A DNA stretch of 6,985 nt from an uncultured Plesiomonas sp. (GCA_947071955.1 CAMTGL010000107.1:1-6985), one strand, 5' to 3'; numbered from the stretch's first letter, positions 1 to 6,376 are shown. The notes: generated by a model not told the origin, from the sequence alone. Numbers and translations: made by a program.

Positions 1-1004
1 ACAAATCACTGCCAACTATGGGGGCAGGCTGGTGCCCTCCGGGAAGGCTCGGAATTGGTATTGGTGGTACGGCAGAAAAAGCGGCTGTTATGGCAAAAGA
101 AGCCTTAATGGAAAGCTGTGATATTCAGGAATTAATCGAACGCGGTGCACAGACCACCGAAGAGAAACTGCGCCTTGATATTTATCAGCGTGCTAACCGT
201 TTAGGCATTGGCGCGCAAGGGCTTGGTGGATTAACCACTGTGCTCGATGTCAAAATTAAGAGCGCTCCGACGCATGCCGCGTCCAAACCGGTGGTGATGA
301 TCCCCAATTGTGCTGCCACCCGTCATATTCACTTTACCCTCGATGGCTCGGGGGCAGCAGAGCTGACTCCGCCTTCACTCGACCAGTGGCCGAAAATTAC
401 GTGGGAAGCCGGTGCAAATGTGCGCCGAGTCAATCTTGATACCGTCACCCCTGCAGAGATCCAGCAGTGGACCGTCGGCGAAACTGTACTGTTATCGGGT
501 AAAATGCTGACAGGGCGAGATGCCGCACACAAGCGTATCCACGATATGCTAAGCAGTGGGCAAGGCCTGCCTGATGGTATTGATTTTAATAATCGCTTTA
601 TTTACTACGTAGGCCCCGTTGATCCGGTCGGTGATGAAGTGGTTGGTCCCGCTGGCCCGACAACCTCTACACGCATGGATAAATTTACCGAGATGATGCT
701 GGGTGAAACTGGGTTAATTGGCATGATCGGTAAGTCAGAGCGTGGCCCCGCGGCAATAGAGAGCATCAAAAAGCATAAAGCGGTGTATTTGATGGCTGTT
801 GGTGGTGCGGCTTATCTGGTGGCGAAAGCCATTAAAAAGTCACGTGTGGTCGCTTTTGCCGATTTAGGGATGGAAGCGATTTACGAATTTGATGTAAAAG
901 ATATGCCCGTTACCGTGGCTGTAGACAGCCGCGGCGCAAATGTACACCAGATAGGGCCTGATATCTGGAAAGTAAAAATTGCCGAACTTGAGATGCAAAA
1001 ATAA
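1..1004 (+). CDS. fumA: Class I [4Fe-4S] fumarate hydratase, 3' part (5' end outside window)
   Basis: This enzyme reversibly hydrates fumarate to L-malate in the TCA cycle, in the cytoplasm. The frame is open to the left edge (K-S-L-P-T precede the first in-window Met at 18), so the ATG at 18 is internal and about 333 codons are visible. Counting from that Met, Cys6 in GWCPPG corresponds to the third cysteine ligand of the iron-sulfur cluster. GIGIGGTAEKA (12-22), GAQGLGGLTTVLDV (65-78) and NCAATRHIHF (97-106) finish the alpha (TtdA-like) domain. The beta domain starts around 150 and includes GPAGPTTSTRMD (210-221), where the first Thr of TTSTR aligns with the proposed catalytic base, plus IGKSERG (237-243) and GMEAIYEF (284-291). 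The wording matches the roughly 505-residue Pseudomonas-type class I fumarase more closely than E. coli FumA. It is a monocistronic unit closed by a strong terminator. The family is certain; the symbol is only conventional. Confidence 0.93.
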   Translation, partial: KSLPTMGAGWCPPGRLGIGIGGTAEKAAVMAKEALMESCDIQELIERGAQTTEEKLRLDIYQRANRLGIGAQGLGGLTTVLDVKIKSAPTHAASKPVVMIPNCAATRHIHFTLDGSGAAELTPPSLDQWPKITWEAGANVRRVNLDTVTPAEIQQWTVGETVLLSGKMLTGRDAAHKRIHDMLSSGQGLPDGIDFNNRFIYYVGPVDPVGDEVVGPAGPTTSTRMDKFTEMMLGETGLIGMIGKSERGPAAIESIKKHKAVYLMAVGGAAYLVAKAIKKSRVVAFADLGMEAIYEFDVKDMPVTVAVDSRGANVHQIGPDIWKVKIAELEMQK

Positions 1005-1060
1005 GTGAAATTAGGCTGTTCTTAGTCTCAGCTTTTACATATTTAGCCTTTGTTTTGACA

Positions 1061-1089
1061 AAAAAGGAGCTTCGGCTCCTTTTTGTTTT
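1061..1089 (+). terminator. Intrinsic terminator of the fumarase gene
   Basis: A perfect 10-bp stem (AAAAAGGAGC 1061-1070 with GCTCCTTTTT 1075-1084) is closed by a TTCG tetraloop and runs into a T-rich tract. It lies 57 bases after the fumarase stop. This is a textbook Rho-independent terminator, and the A-tract on the left arm could also let it work on the other strand. Confidence 0.93.
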
Positions 1090-1144
1090 GGTATACGGTA
1101 TTTCTCTGCATATATTGCCACGCCTGCTTTATACTCGATGCCCC

Positions 1145-1217
1145 TTATCGTCGATAACCTTTCTCGGTATGAAAAGGGCAACACCGTGCAAGATTGAGTC
1201 AATTTACTCGGTAAATT
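1145..1217. promoter_or_regulatory. yoaH upstream region with two short palindromes
   Basis: TTATCG-T-CGATAA (1145-1157) is a perfect 13-bp palindrome. AATTTAC-TCG-GTAAATT (1201-1217) is a perfect 7-bp inverted repeat lying 17 bases before the yoaH Shine-Dalgarno. A TATACT hexamer at 1130-1135 is a possible -10, but no good -35 sits 16-18 bases upstream of it. The repeats may be operators or 5' leader hairpins. Nothing identifies a regulator, so a regulatory role is inference. Confidence 0.3.
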
Positions 1218-1248
1218 TTATTGTGAAGTTTAATAAGGAGTCACTCTG

Positions 1249-1668
1249 ATGAGTCTGCCCGCATTATCACACGCAGAACAGCAAGAAGCCGTTGAGAAAA
1301 TCCATCAACTGATGGCGCAAGGCTTATCAAGTGGTCAGGCGATAGCACAAGTTGCCGCAGAGATCCGTGAGGCAAAACAGGGGCAAACCGTTCCTGTGAT
1401 GTTTGATGATGAGGATGACGATGACTCTGCAGTATCAGATGCAGATTCAGATACAGATCATGACGACGATGATGATGCCGATGACGGCTATGATGAAAAT
1501 GATCATGATGTAGATGAAGATGAAGATGACGATACCCAGCAGGGTGATGATTGTTATGACGTTGACCCACATGCACCACGCCGCCGTAGCAAGCAAAATG
1601 ATGAAAATCGCCATTATGACGAGTATGACAGTGATAATGACAACGATAACGATGATCAGTATTACTAA
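1249..1668 (+). CDS. yoaH: YoaH / UPF0181 family protein with long Asp-rich C-terminal tail
   Basis: The first ~55 residues align well with E. coli YoaH as I recall it: LPALSHAEQQEAVEKIHQLM (3-22), then AQGLSSGQAIAQVAAEIR (23-40), then an acidic end. YoaH has no established biochemical function. E. coli YoaH is about 59 residues and ends soon after a short acidic run. This one is 139 residues, because from about 53 it continues as a low-complexity tail rich in Asp and Glu (FDDEDDDD 52-59, HDDDDDADD 71-79, DVDEDEDDD 87-95, DNDNDNDD 129-136), interrupted by a basic patch RRRSK (111-115) and one Cys (102). The ATG at 1249 is supported by AAGGAG (1235-1240) eight bases upstream. No membrane segment or signal peptide is visible. 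It follows the fumarase terminator, so it is its own unit, convergent with adeP. Identity of the N-terminal domain is secure; the role of the tail is unknown. Confidence 0.88.
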   Translation: MSLPALSHAEQQEAVEKIHQLMAQGLSSGQAIAQVAAEIREAKQGQTVPVMFDDEDDDDSAVSDADSDTDHDDDDDADDGYDENDHDVDEDEDDDTQQGDDCYDVDPHAPRRRSKQNDENRHYDEYDSDNDNDNDDQYY

Positions 1669-1770
1669 ATCAGACCTGACTTTATGAGAGCGCTGAACCT
1701 AAATGTAAGGTGAAAGCGCACAGCAAAGCTAGTGAGTGGTCAACAAACATCATCAGTAGTACCACAAATA

Positions 1771-1830
1771 AAAAAAGCGCTTTAACGATATACCGTGAAT
1801 AACGCGGATACCGTAAAGCGCTTTTTCATT
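1771..1830. terminator. Bidirectional terminator between yoaH and adeP
   Basis: AAAAAGCGCTTTA (1772-1784) pairs perfectly with TAAAGCGCTTTTT (1814-1826), and further partial pairing inside the loop (TACCG against CGG-ATA) is possible. A-tracts on the left and T-tracts on the right let it stop yoaH rightward and adeP leftward. It is the only candidate with a U-tract for either convergent gene. Confidence 0.9.
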
Positions 1831-1870
1831 TTTTCATCAGCAAAATCAGGTTGTTATCTGTACAGTACCT

Positions 1871-1903
1871 CTGTTGCCGTTAGCATTAACCTTGCGGCAA
1901 CAG
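1871..1903. repeat. 9-bp inverted repeat just downstream of adeP
   Basis: CTGTTGCCG (1871-1879) and CGGCAACAG (1895-1903) are perfect inverted copies around a 15-base spacer. On the minus strand the hairpin begins 16 bases after the adeP stop, but no T-run follows. It is more likely a 3'-end stabilising stem-loop than a stand-alone terminator. Confidence 0.5.
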
Positions 1904-1919
1904 GCTGATATTACCGATA

Positions 1920-3254
1920 TTAATGTGCATCTACCCAGATAAATTTAATCAGAAATAGCAATGCAACGGCCACAACACACGGATTTAGCTCTTTCCAGCG
2001 GCCTGTACCTGCTTTTAATACACAGTAAGAGATAAAGCCAGTTGCAATACCTTCGGTGATTGAGAAGCTAAACGGCATCATGATGGTGGTGATGAACGTT
2101 GGTGCTGCTTCGGTCAGATCGCTCCACTTCACTTTTGCCAGATCAGCGGTCATCAGCACACCAACATAAATCAGTGCGCCTGCAGCAGCGTAGGCAGGCA
2201 CCATGGCAGCTAGCGGTGAGAAGAAAATAGCCAATAAGAACAGGATACCGACAACAATCGCTGTCAGGCCGGTACGCCCACCAACCGATACACCGGCGGA
2301 GCTTTCAATAAATGCGGTAACCGATGAGGTGCCCATAAATGCACCGCCGACAGAGCTGATGCTGTCAACGTATAGGGCTTTTTGCATGTTCGGAAAACGG
2401 CCTTTTTCATCAGCTAATCCGGCTTTGTTGGTCACACCAATTAGTGTACCGGAAGAGTCAAACAGATTGACCAGCATGAATGAGAAGATTATCCCTGCTA
2501 GACCAATATCCAGTGAGTTGACCAACTCTAACTGCCCGAATACCGGCATCACGCTTGGTGGTAGAGAGACTAGCCCCTGAAACTTGACATCACCAAACAG
2601 GACTCCTAGCGTGGTGGTAACAATCATCGAGATCAGTACTGCTGAATAGACACCGCGCGCGGCTAAAATCACGATCAGGAAAAAGCCCAATGCACCTAAT
2701 GCACAAGGCAGAGAGGCTAAATCACCTACCGTCACCATAGTGGCAGGGCTGGCGACAACAATTCCCGCATTATGCAGACCCAGCAGCGCAATCAGCAGAC
2801 CAATACCACTGGTAATACCAATACGTAAACTGACGGGAATATTCGAAATCAGCCAGTAACGAACACGAAATACGGTCAGCAACAATAGGCCAACTGCACC
2901 CCAGAAAATGGTTCCCATACCAATCTGCCATGAGTAACCCATACCCACAACAACCACAAACGCAAAGAAGGCGTTTAGACCCATTGCTGGCGCTAGCGCA
3001 ATCGGCAAATTGGCAAACAGCCCCATCAGAATACTACCAACAGCAGCGATAAGACAGGTGGTAACGAATACCGCTTGTGTATCCATACCCGCATTTGACA
3101 GGATCTGCGGGTTAACGAAAATAATATATACCATCGTCAGGAAGGTGGTGATCCCCGCGACCAGCTCTTTTTTAGGGTTAGTGCCGTGTGCTTTCAACTT
3201 GAAGAGTTTTTCTAACAAGCCATCTTTTATTGAAGTATTCACGTCAGTATTCAT
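1920..3254 (-). CDS. adeP: Adenine permease, AzgA/NCS2-type purine transporter
   Basis: This inner-membrane, proton-driven importer is expected to take up adenine for purine salvage. The 444-residue protein is close to the usual length (~445) and matches E. coli AdeP (formerly PurP/YieG) almost throughout, as I recall that sequence. Visible blocks are TTFLTMVYIIFVNPQIL (36-52), APAMGLNAFFAFV (88-100), RIGITSGIGL (144-153), LFDSSGTLIGVTNKAGL (264-280), SSVTAFIESSAGVSVGG (310-326) and RTGLTAIVVG (327-336). The FDSSGT and AFIESSAG stretches lie where this family binds substrate. Hydrophobic stretches throughout fit the ~14-helix fold. The ATG at 3254 keeps the conserved short N-terminus, but its Shine-Dalgarno is weak (only GAG nearby). 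Guanine/hypoxanthine paralogues (GhxP/GhxQ) differ much more in these blocks, so adenine is the best substrate call. It is monocistronic, preceded by a leader with a long palindrome and ended by the two-way terminator. Confidence 0.92.
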   Translation of the reverse strand: MNTDVNTSIKDGLLEKLFKLKAHGTNPKKELVAGITTFLTMVYIIFVNPQILSNAGMDTQAVFVTTCLIAAVGSILMGLFANLPIALAPAMGLNAFFAFVVVVGMGYSWQIGMGTIFWGAVGLLLLTVFRVRYWLISNIPVSLRIGITSGIGLLIALLGLHNAGIVVASPATMVTVGDLASLPCALGALGFFLIVILAARGVYSAVLISMIVTTTLGVLFGDVKFQGLVSLPPSVMPVFGQLELVNSLDIGLAGIIFSFMLVNLFDSSGTLIGVTNKAGLADEKGRFPNMQKALYVDSISSVGGAFMGTSSVTAFIESSAGVSVGGRTGLTAIVVGILFLLAIFFSPLAAMVPAYAAAGALIYVGVLMTADLAKVKWSDLTEAAPTFITTIMMPFSFSITEGIATGFISYCVLKAGTGRWKELNPCVVAVALLFLIKFIWVDAH

Positions 3255-3329
3255 TGCTCAGTCTTAATCAAAGTGAGATAGAGATCAGGATTACGCTGTA
3301 TTCTCTGGGGTGAGCGGTGTAATGGGGCA

Positions 3330-3400
3330 GAGTCTAACGAACATCACACTTTATGTATTTTTACATAAAAATGTGATGTGACATAGTTTCCTACAGACTC
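3330..3400. repeat. Long imperfect palindrome upstream of adeP
   Basis: The core arms ACATCACACTTTATGTA (3341-3357) and TACATAAAAATGTGATGT (3362-3379) pair over 16 positions around a TTTT loop, with one mismatch plus one extra base. Outer arms GAGTCT (3330-3335) and AGACTC (3395-3400) pair again. The inner arms contain ATCACA and TGTGAT, which resemble CRP half-sites, but a full CRP site (TGTGA, 6 bases, TCACA) is absent. It lies 76-146 bases before the adeP ATG, so it could be a stem-loop in the adeP leader or an operator. Confidence 0.6.
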
Positions 3401-3468
3401 TTTTCTTTCACTCTGAGGGGACAAAGAGATAATTGCGCTGATTTTGTACAACTCTATGGCTGTTTCTT

Positions 3469-3482
3469 TGCGCTATAGCGCA
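3469..3482. promoter_or_regulatory. Perfect 14-bp palindrome (possible operator)
   Basis: TGCGCTATAGCGCA is perfectly self-complementary. The half-site TTGCGCT occurs at 3468-3474 and again at 3433-3439, 35 bases apart. The position between divergent genes suits an operator, but I do not recognise the regulator. Confidence 0.3.
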
Positions 3483-3723
3483 TTCATCATGCTGTCTGCT
3501 GAATTTAAAGAAAACATAAAGAGTTATCTGCGGGTGTTTGGCATAAAAACAGGCAGTGTGAAAAATAACCTAATAGAGCGAGACTTTGCTTTTTTTTCCC
3601 CTCGACTAGGGCTGAGAAAGCCGGCAAGGTATGATAGCGGACGATACAGTTATTTCGACCATGACCTTGGCGGTATAACAACATACGCCTAAAAAAGGTA
3701 TGCATAAAAAATAGGAAAGCACG

Positions 3724-4113
3724 ATGTCAGAAGAGTGGGTCACCATTGATAGCATTGCTCGGCAAAAAAAAGCCGATGTACTCATGATCACTTTTTTCAG
3801 CCCAGATGATTCAGAGCTGGATGAGTTTGATTATAAAAATGATGAATTACGCATTAAAACATTGGCGTGGCTGGATAAAAACAGCATTGGGTACCGTGAG
3901 TGTTTTGATTTATGGCCAGATAATGATGCAGATGTACCTTATCTTGGTGAGCTATTCATTGATGTGACCGTTGATGAAAATAATTCGCTTTATCAAGAAG
4001 TGGTGCACAAATTTGAGCATGAAGATGGCAGTAGCCGTTATCCAGGTGTCAGCTTGTTTATTATTCCGTTAACACTGGCAAGCAAATATCAGCATCGTGA
4101 TACAGCAAAATAA
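3724..4113 (+). CDS. Unrecognised acidic 129-residue protein
   Basis: I do not recognise a family. The ATG at 3724 has a good Shine-Dalgarno, AGGAA (3713-3717), six bases upstream, and the frame ends at a stop followed by a strong terminator, so it is very likely a real, separately transcribed gene. The protein looks soluble: no signal peptide and no membrane segment. It is acidic, with clusters such as DDSELDEFD (28-36) and WPDNDAD (64-70). By eye the order is strand (ADVLMITFF, 17-25), helix (ELRIKTLAWLDKN, 41-53), strand (YRECFDL, 57-63), strand (GELFIDVTV, 75-83), helix (NSLYQEVVHKFEHE, 87-100), strand (GVSLFIIPLTLA, 108-119). This suggests a small alpha/beta, possibly ferredoxin-like, fold. 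That is inference only. Neighbours (adenine permease behind, pyruvate kinase convergent) say little about its job. Confidence 0.8.
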   Translation: MSEEWVTIDSIARQKKADVLMITFFSPDDSELDEFDYKNDELRIKTLAWLDKNSIGYRECFDLWPDNDADVPYLGELFIDVTVDENNSLYQEVVHKFEHEDGSSRYPGVSLFIIPLTLASKYQHRDTAK

Positions 4114-4179
4114 TCAGCGCAGCTATTTATAAGTGTGGTTATTTATAAATGCAGAGTAAACGATAAAAAAACAGACAAT

Positions 4180-4223
4180 AAAAAAGGCATGCTTCCAATA
4201 TCATGGTAAGGCATGCCTTTTTT
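4180..4223. terminator. Bidirectional terminator between the 129-residue gene and pykF
   Basis: AAAAAAGGCATGC (4180-4192) and GCATGCCTTTTTT (4211-4223) form a perfect 13-bp stem around an 18-base loop, with A- and T-tracts on the outer sides. It can terminate the rightward gene and, on the other strand, pykF read-through. Confidence 0.92.
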
Positions 4224-4226
4224 GAT

Positions 4227-4239
4227 CCCGTAGTACGGG
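4227..4239. repeat. 13-bp palindrome next to the terminator
   Basis: CCCGTA-G-TACGGG is a perfect palindrome three bases past the terminator T-tract. Its role is unknown and it may be chance. Confidence 0.3.
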
Positions 4240-4300
4240 CTGTATCTTACTGTTTTAAATTGGCTTTACTGCTGCTCAATGCATTAGCAAATTCCAGAAA

Positions 4301-4327
4301 CCCTGTACGTATTTTTTGCGTACAGGG
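4301..4327 (-). terminator. pykF 3' hairpin (weak terminator or mRNA-stabilising stem)
   Basis: CCCTGTACG (4301-4309) and CGTACAGGG (4319-4327) form a perfect GC-closed 9-bp stem starting 10 bases after the pykF stop. On the pykF strand only TTTCTGG follows, so it is a poor intrinsic terminator alone. It more likely protects the mRNA 3' end, with the stronger hairpin at 4180-4223 as the main or backup stop. Confidence 0.6.
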
Positions 4328-4337
4328 AAAACAGAAA

Positions 4338-5750
4338 TTACAGAACGTGAACAGATGAAGTATTGGTTGTACCGCTTGGTACTAATGCACCCGATACCAT
4401 GACAACCACATCACCTTTCTCACCCAGACCAGAAGCCAATGCAGCCTCTTTACCCAGACGGTAGAAATCGTCGGTAGAAGCAATCACAGGAACGATCAGC
4501 GGTGTAATACCTTTGCTAAGAACCAGCTGTTGTGCTGTTTTCTCGTTGGTTGTCAGTGCCAGAATGTTTGCCTGAGGGAAGTATTTACGTACGGATTTTG
4601 CTGACTTGCCACCTTCAGTAGCTACAACAATCAGAGGTGCTTGCAGCTTCTCAGCAGTTTCAACTGCACCTTTACACACCGCTTCAGTAATACGCAGCTT
4701 AGCGCTGTCATTTGCAGCAGACAGGTTGCTTGGCATTACACGGTCAGTACGCTCACAAATGGTTGCCATGATAGACACAGCTTCCAGTGGGTACTTACCT
4801 TTGGCACTTTCACCTGATAGCATCACAGCATCAGTACCATCAAGGATAGCATTCGCTACGTCACCGGCTTCTGCGCGGGTAGGGCGTGGGTTCTTGATCA
4901 TAGAATCAAGCATTTGCGTTGCAGTAATAACCACTTTACGCGCACGGTTACATTTTTGAATCATCATCTTCTGTGCGAAGATAACTTCTTCTACTGGGAT
5001 CTCAACACCCAAGTCGCCACGGGCAACCATGATGCCATCAGACGCTTCCAGAATTTCGTCAAAATTGTCCAAGCCTTCTTGGTTTTCAATTTTAGAGATA
5101 ATCTGAATTTTTTCTCCGCCGTGTGCTTTCAGGTGCTCACGGATAGCCAGCACATCATCACGCTTACGGATGAAAGATGCAGCAACAAAATCAACACCTT
5201 GCTCACAACCAAAGATCAGGTCGCGCTTATCTTTTTCAGCCAGTGCTGGCAGTTGGATAGAAACACCCGGCAGGTTAACGCCTTTGTTCTCACCCAGATC
5301 ACCGTTGTTCAGAACGGTACAGATAACGCTGTTTTCAGTCACTGAAGTGACTTTCATACCAATTAGGCCATCATCAACCAGAACGGTATCGCCTGCTTTC
5401 AGATCTTGTGCAAAACCTTCGTAAGTTACCGCTACACAACTGGTATTACCGATAACGGTTTTGTCAGTGGTGAAGGTAAATGTCTGGCCTGCAACCAGAG
5501 AAACATCGTTACCACCTTCAAGTTTGATGGTGCGAATTTCTGGGCCTTTAGTATCAAGCAAAATAGCCGCGCGTGTTCCGGTTTCAGCCATAACTGCACG
5601 CAGGTTAAGAATACGATTACCGTGCTCTTCGTAGTCACCGTGCGAGAAGTTCAGACGCATCACGTTCATGCCGCTATCTAGCAACTTGCCGAGCATCTCT
5701 TTAGATTCAGTTTTTGGGCCGATAGTACAAACGATTTTAGTTTTTTTCAT
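4338..5750 (-). CDS. pykF: Pyruvate kinase I (fructose-1,6-bisphosphate-activated type)
   Basis: Cytoplasmic glycolytic enzyme that transfers phosphate from phosphoenolpyruvate to ADP, giving pyruvate and ATP. From the ATG at 5750 it is 470 residues, the E. coli PykF length, starting MKKTKIVCTIGPKTES. Visible active-site residues are Arg32, Asn34 and Ser36 (MRLNFSHGDY 31-40), Asp66-Thr67 (LLDTKGPE), catalytic Lys220 and metal ligand Glu222 (ISKIENQEG), Asp246 (MVARGDLGVEIP) and Thr278 (ITATQM). The A and B domains and the C-terminal allosteric domain are complete. Lys382 in EGGKSAKSVRKYF fits the fructose-1,6-bisphosphate site of the type I enzyme. An in-frame TTG two codons upstream (5756) is possible but unlikely. 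Neither start has a clear Shine-Dalgarno. Transcription probably starts near 6370 under Cra control. In E. coli lpp follows pykF; here a convergent unrelated gene does. Confidence 0.97.
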   Translation of the reverse strand: MKKTKIVCTIGPKTESKEMLGKLLDSGMNVMRLNFSHGDYEEHGNRILNLRAVMAETGTRAAILLDTKGPEIRTIKLEGGNDVSLVAGQTFTFTTDKTVIGNTSCVAVTYEGFAQDLKAGDTVLVDDGLIGMKVTSVTENSVICTVLNNGDLGENKGVNLPGVSIQLPALAEKDKRDLIFGCEQGVDFVAASFIRKRDDVLAIREHLKAHGGEKIQIISKIENQEGLDNFDEILEASDGIMVARGDLGVEIPVEEVIFAQKMMIQKCNRARKVVITATQMLDSMIKNPRPTRAEAGDVANAILDGTDAVMLSGESAKGKYPLEAVSIMATICERTDRVMPSNLSAANDSAKLRITEAVCKGAVETAEKLQAPLIVVATEGGKSAKSVRKYFPQANILALTTNEKTAQQLVLSKGITPLIVPVIASTDDFYRLGKEAALASGLGEKGDVVVMVSGALVPSGTTNTSSVHVL

Positions 5751-6073
5751 GGTCAAATTATCTGCAACGAGTAATGAATAAATTCGGGTGACCAGTCAGC
5801 AAATAAGCACAGAGCTGCTGGCATACGGAGCGTAGTAGTAACGCTATAACACAATAGAAAGATGAAAGATTTTTGAAGATTGTTTTATTCAGGCGTGATA
5901 GTTGGTGTGTCAGCGTAAAACGGGCATGCATCAATAGGGAATTATTATTTCTTTTCAGCAAGATAGCTGCGAGAGCGGTGTGAGTGCCTCGGTATAGCGT
6001 TTGTCGTAAATTGCCGAAAAGGTTAATCATATAAAATAAATCATATTCCTAAACGCGTGATGCAAATGGCCGA

Positions 6074-6100
6074 ATGTAACACCCTAGCCTGACGTTACAT
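6074..6100. repeat. Inverted repeat in the pykF leader
   Basis: ATGTAAC (6074-6080) and GTTACAT (6094-6100) are perfect inverted copies separated by 13 bases. As RNA they form a 7-bp stem, about 50 bases upstream of the nearer promoter candidates. Confidence 0.45.
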
Positions 6101-6102
6101 CC

Positions 6103-6136
6103 GTGTTATCGGTATGCAGTTTGCCATACATAACAC
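6103..6136. repeat. Stable bulged hairpin in the pykF leader
   Basis: GTGTTAT (6103-6109) pairs with ATAACAC (6130-6136), and GTATG (6112-6116) pairs with CATAC (6125-6129). This gives 12 base pairs with a two-base CG bulge on one side and an 8-base loop. It sits directly beside the 6074-6100 repeat, so the leader has two adjacent stem-loops. Confidence 0.5.
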
Positions 6137-6321
6137 CAATGTATTGTATCTGCGGGTTATTGAATGATTAGGCGCATAAAGCACGCTTTGTACGCATGAT
6201 AATCAGCAGGTCTGTTTATCAGTAATCGAGTATTCAATAGCCTGTTTGTTCGTTAAGTGTGCGATTGCATGACTTGCACTTTTATGCATAAATAATCAAT
6301 AGTGCGTCTGTTTATCGCGAA

Positions 6322-6376
6322 TGAATGTGACGATAAAAAATATAGATACAGGTCACATTCAGTGTTTACTGTGACC
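6322..6376. repeat. Overlapping inverted repeats at the putative pykF transcription start
   Basis: TGAATGTGAC (6322-6331) and GTCACATTCA (6352-6361) form a perfect 10-bp inverted repeat with a 20-base spacer. The middle arm is shared with a second repeat, GGTCACA (6351-6357) and TGTGACC (6370-6376). The two pairings exclude each other. The second abuts the -10 at 6377, so the set could be either an operator or alternative leader hairpins. Confidence 0.55.

Larger units (their letters stand above)
3255..3723. other. Divergent intergenic region between adeP and the 129-residue gene
   Basis: These 469 bases hold control sequence for both flanking genes and no gene I can support. They contain a long imperfect palindrome (3330-3400), a perfect 14-bp palindrome (3469-3482) and a TATAAC -10 candidate at 3674-3679 for the rightward gene, with only a poor -35. 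I did not find a PurR-box-like sequence or a purine-riboswitch-like fold in front of adeP. Confidence 0.6.
5751..6370 (-). promoter_or_regulatory. Long putative 5' leader of pykF (~620 nt)
   Basis: No convincing gene lies between the pykF ATG and the strong upstream promoter at 6377-6404, so transcripts from that promoter would carry a leader of about 620 nt. It holds several clean hairpins (6322-6361, 6103-6136, 6074-6100) and a 90-codon ORF (5758-6030) that ends seven bases before the pykF ATG. TATGAT hexamers at 6040-6045 and 6026-6031 on the minus strand could be -10 elements of a nearer promoter, but neither has a good -35 at normal spacing. The leader length therefore depends on which promoter is used. 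Confidence 0.5.

Noticed and set aside
1055..1249. 64-codon plus-strand frame between fumarase and yoaH
   Set aside because: It begins inside the fumarase terminator with no ribosome site, has no recognisable composition, and overlaps the yoaH upstream signals.
1241..1579. 112-codon minus-strand frame rich in His
   Set aside because: It is the antisense shadow of the Asp-codon repeats of yoaH (GAT/GAC read backwards give His/Ile/Val).
3336..3385. CRP site in the adeP upstream palindrome
   Set aside because: Single half-sites TGTGA and TCACA are present but not as TGTGA-N6-TCACA; each candidate 22-mer matches on one side only.
3255..3443. Purine riboswitch or PurR box in front of adeP
   Set aside because: No sequence resembling the purine riboswitch core loops or the PurR palindrome was found, only an imperfect inverted repeat.
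3444..3692. 82-codon plus-strand frame in the adeP upstream region
   Set aside because: It starts at TTG without a Shine-Dalgarno, spans the 14-bp palindrome, and its product has no family-like features.
5754..5756. TTG start for pykF two codons upstream
   Set aside because: The ATG at 5748-5750 gives exactly the 470-residue, MKKTKIV-starting form known for PykF, and the TTG has no better ribosome site.
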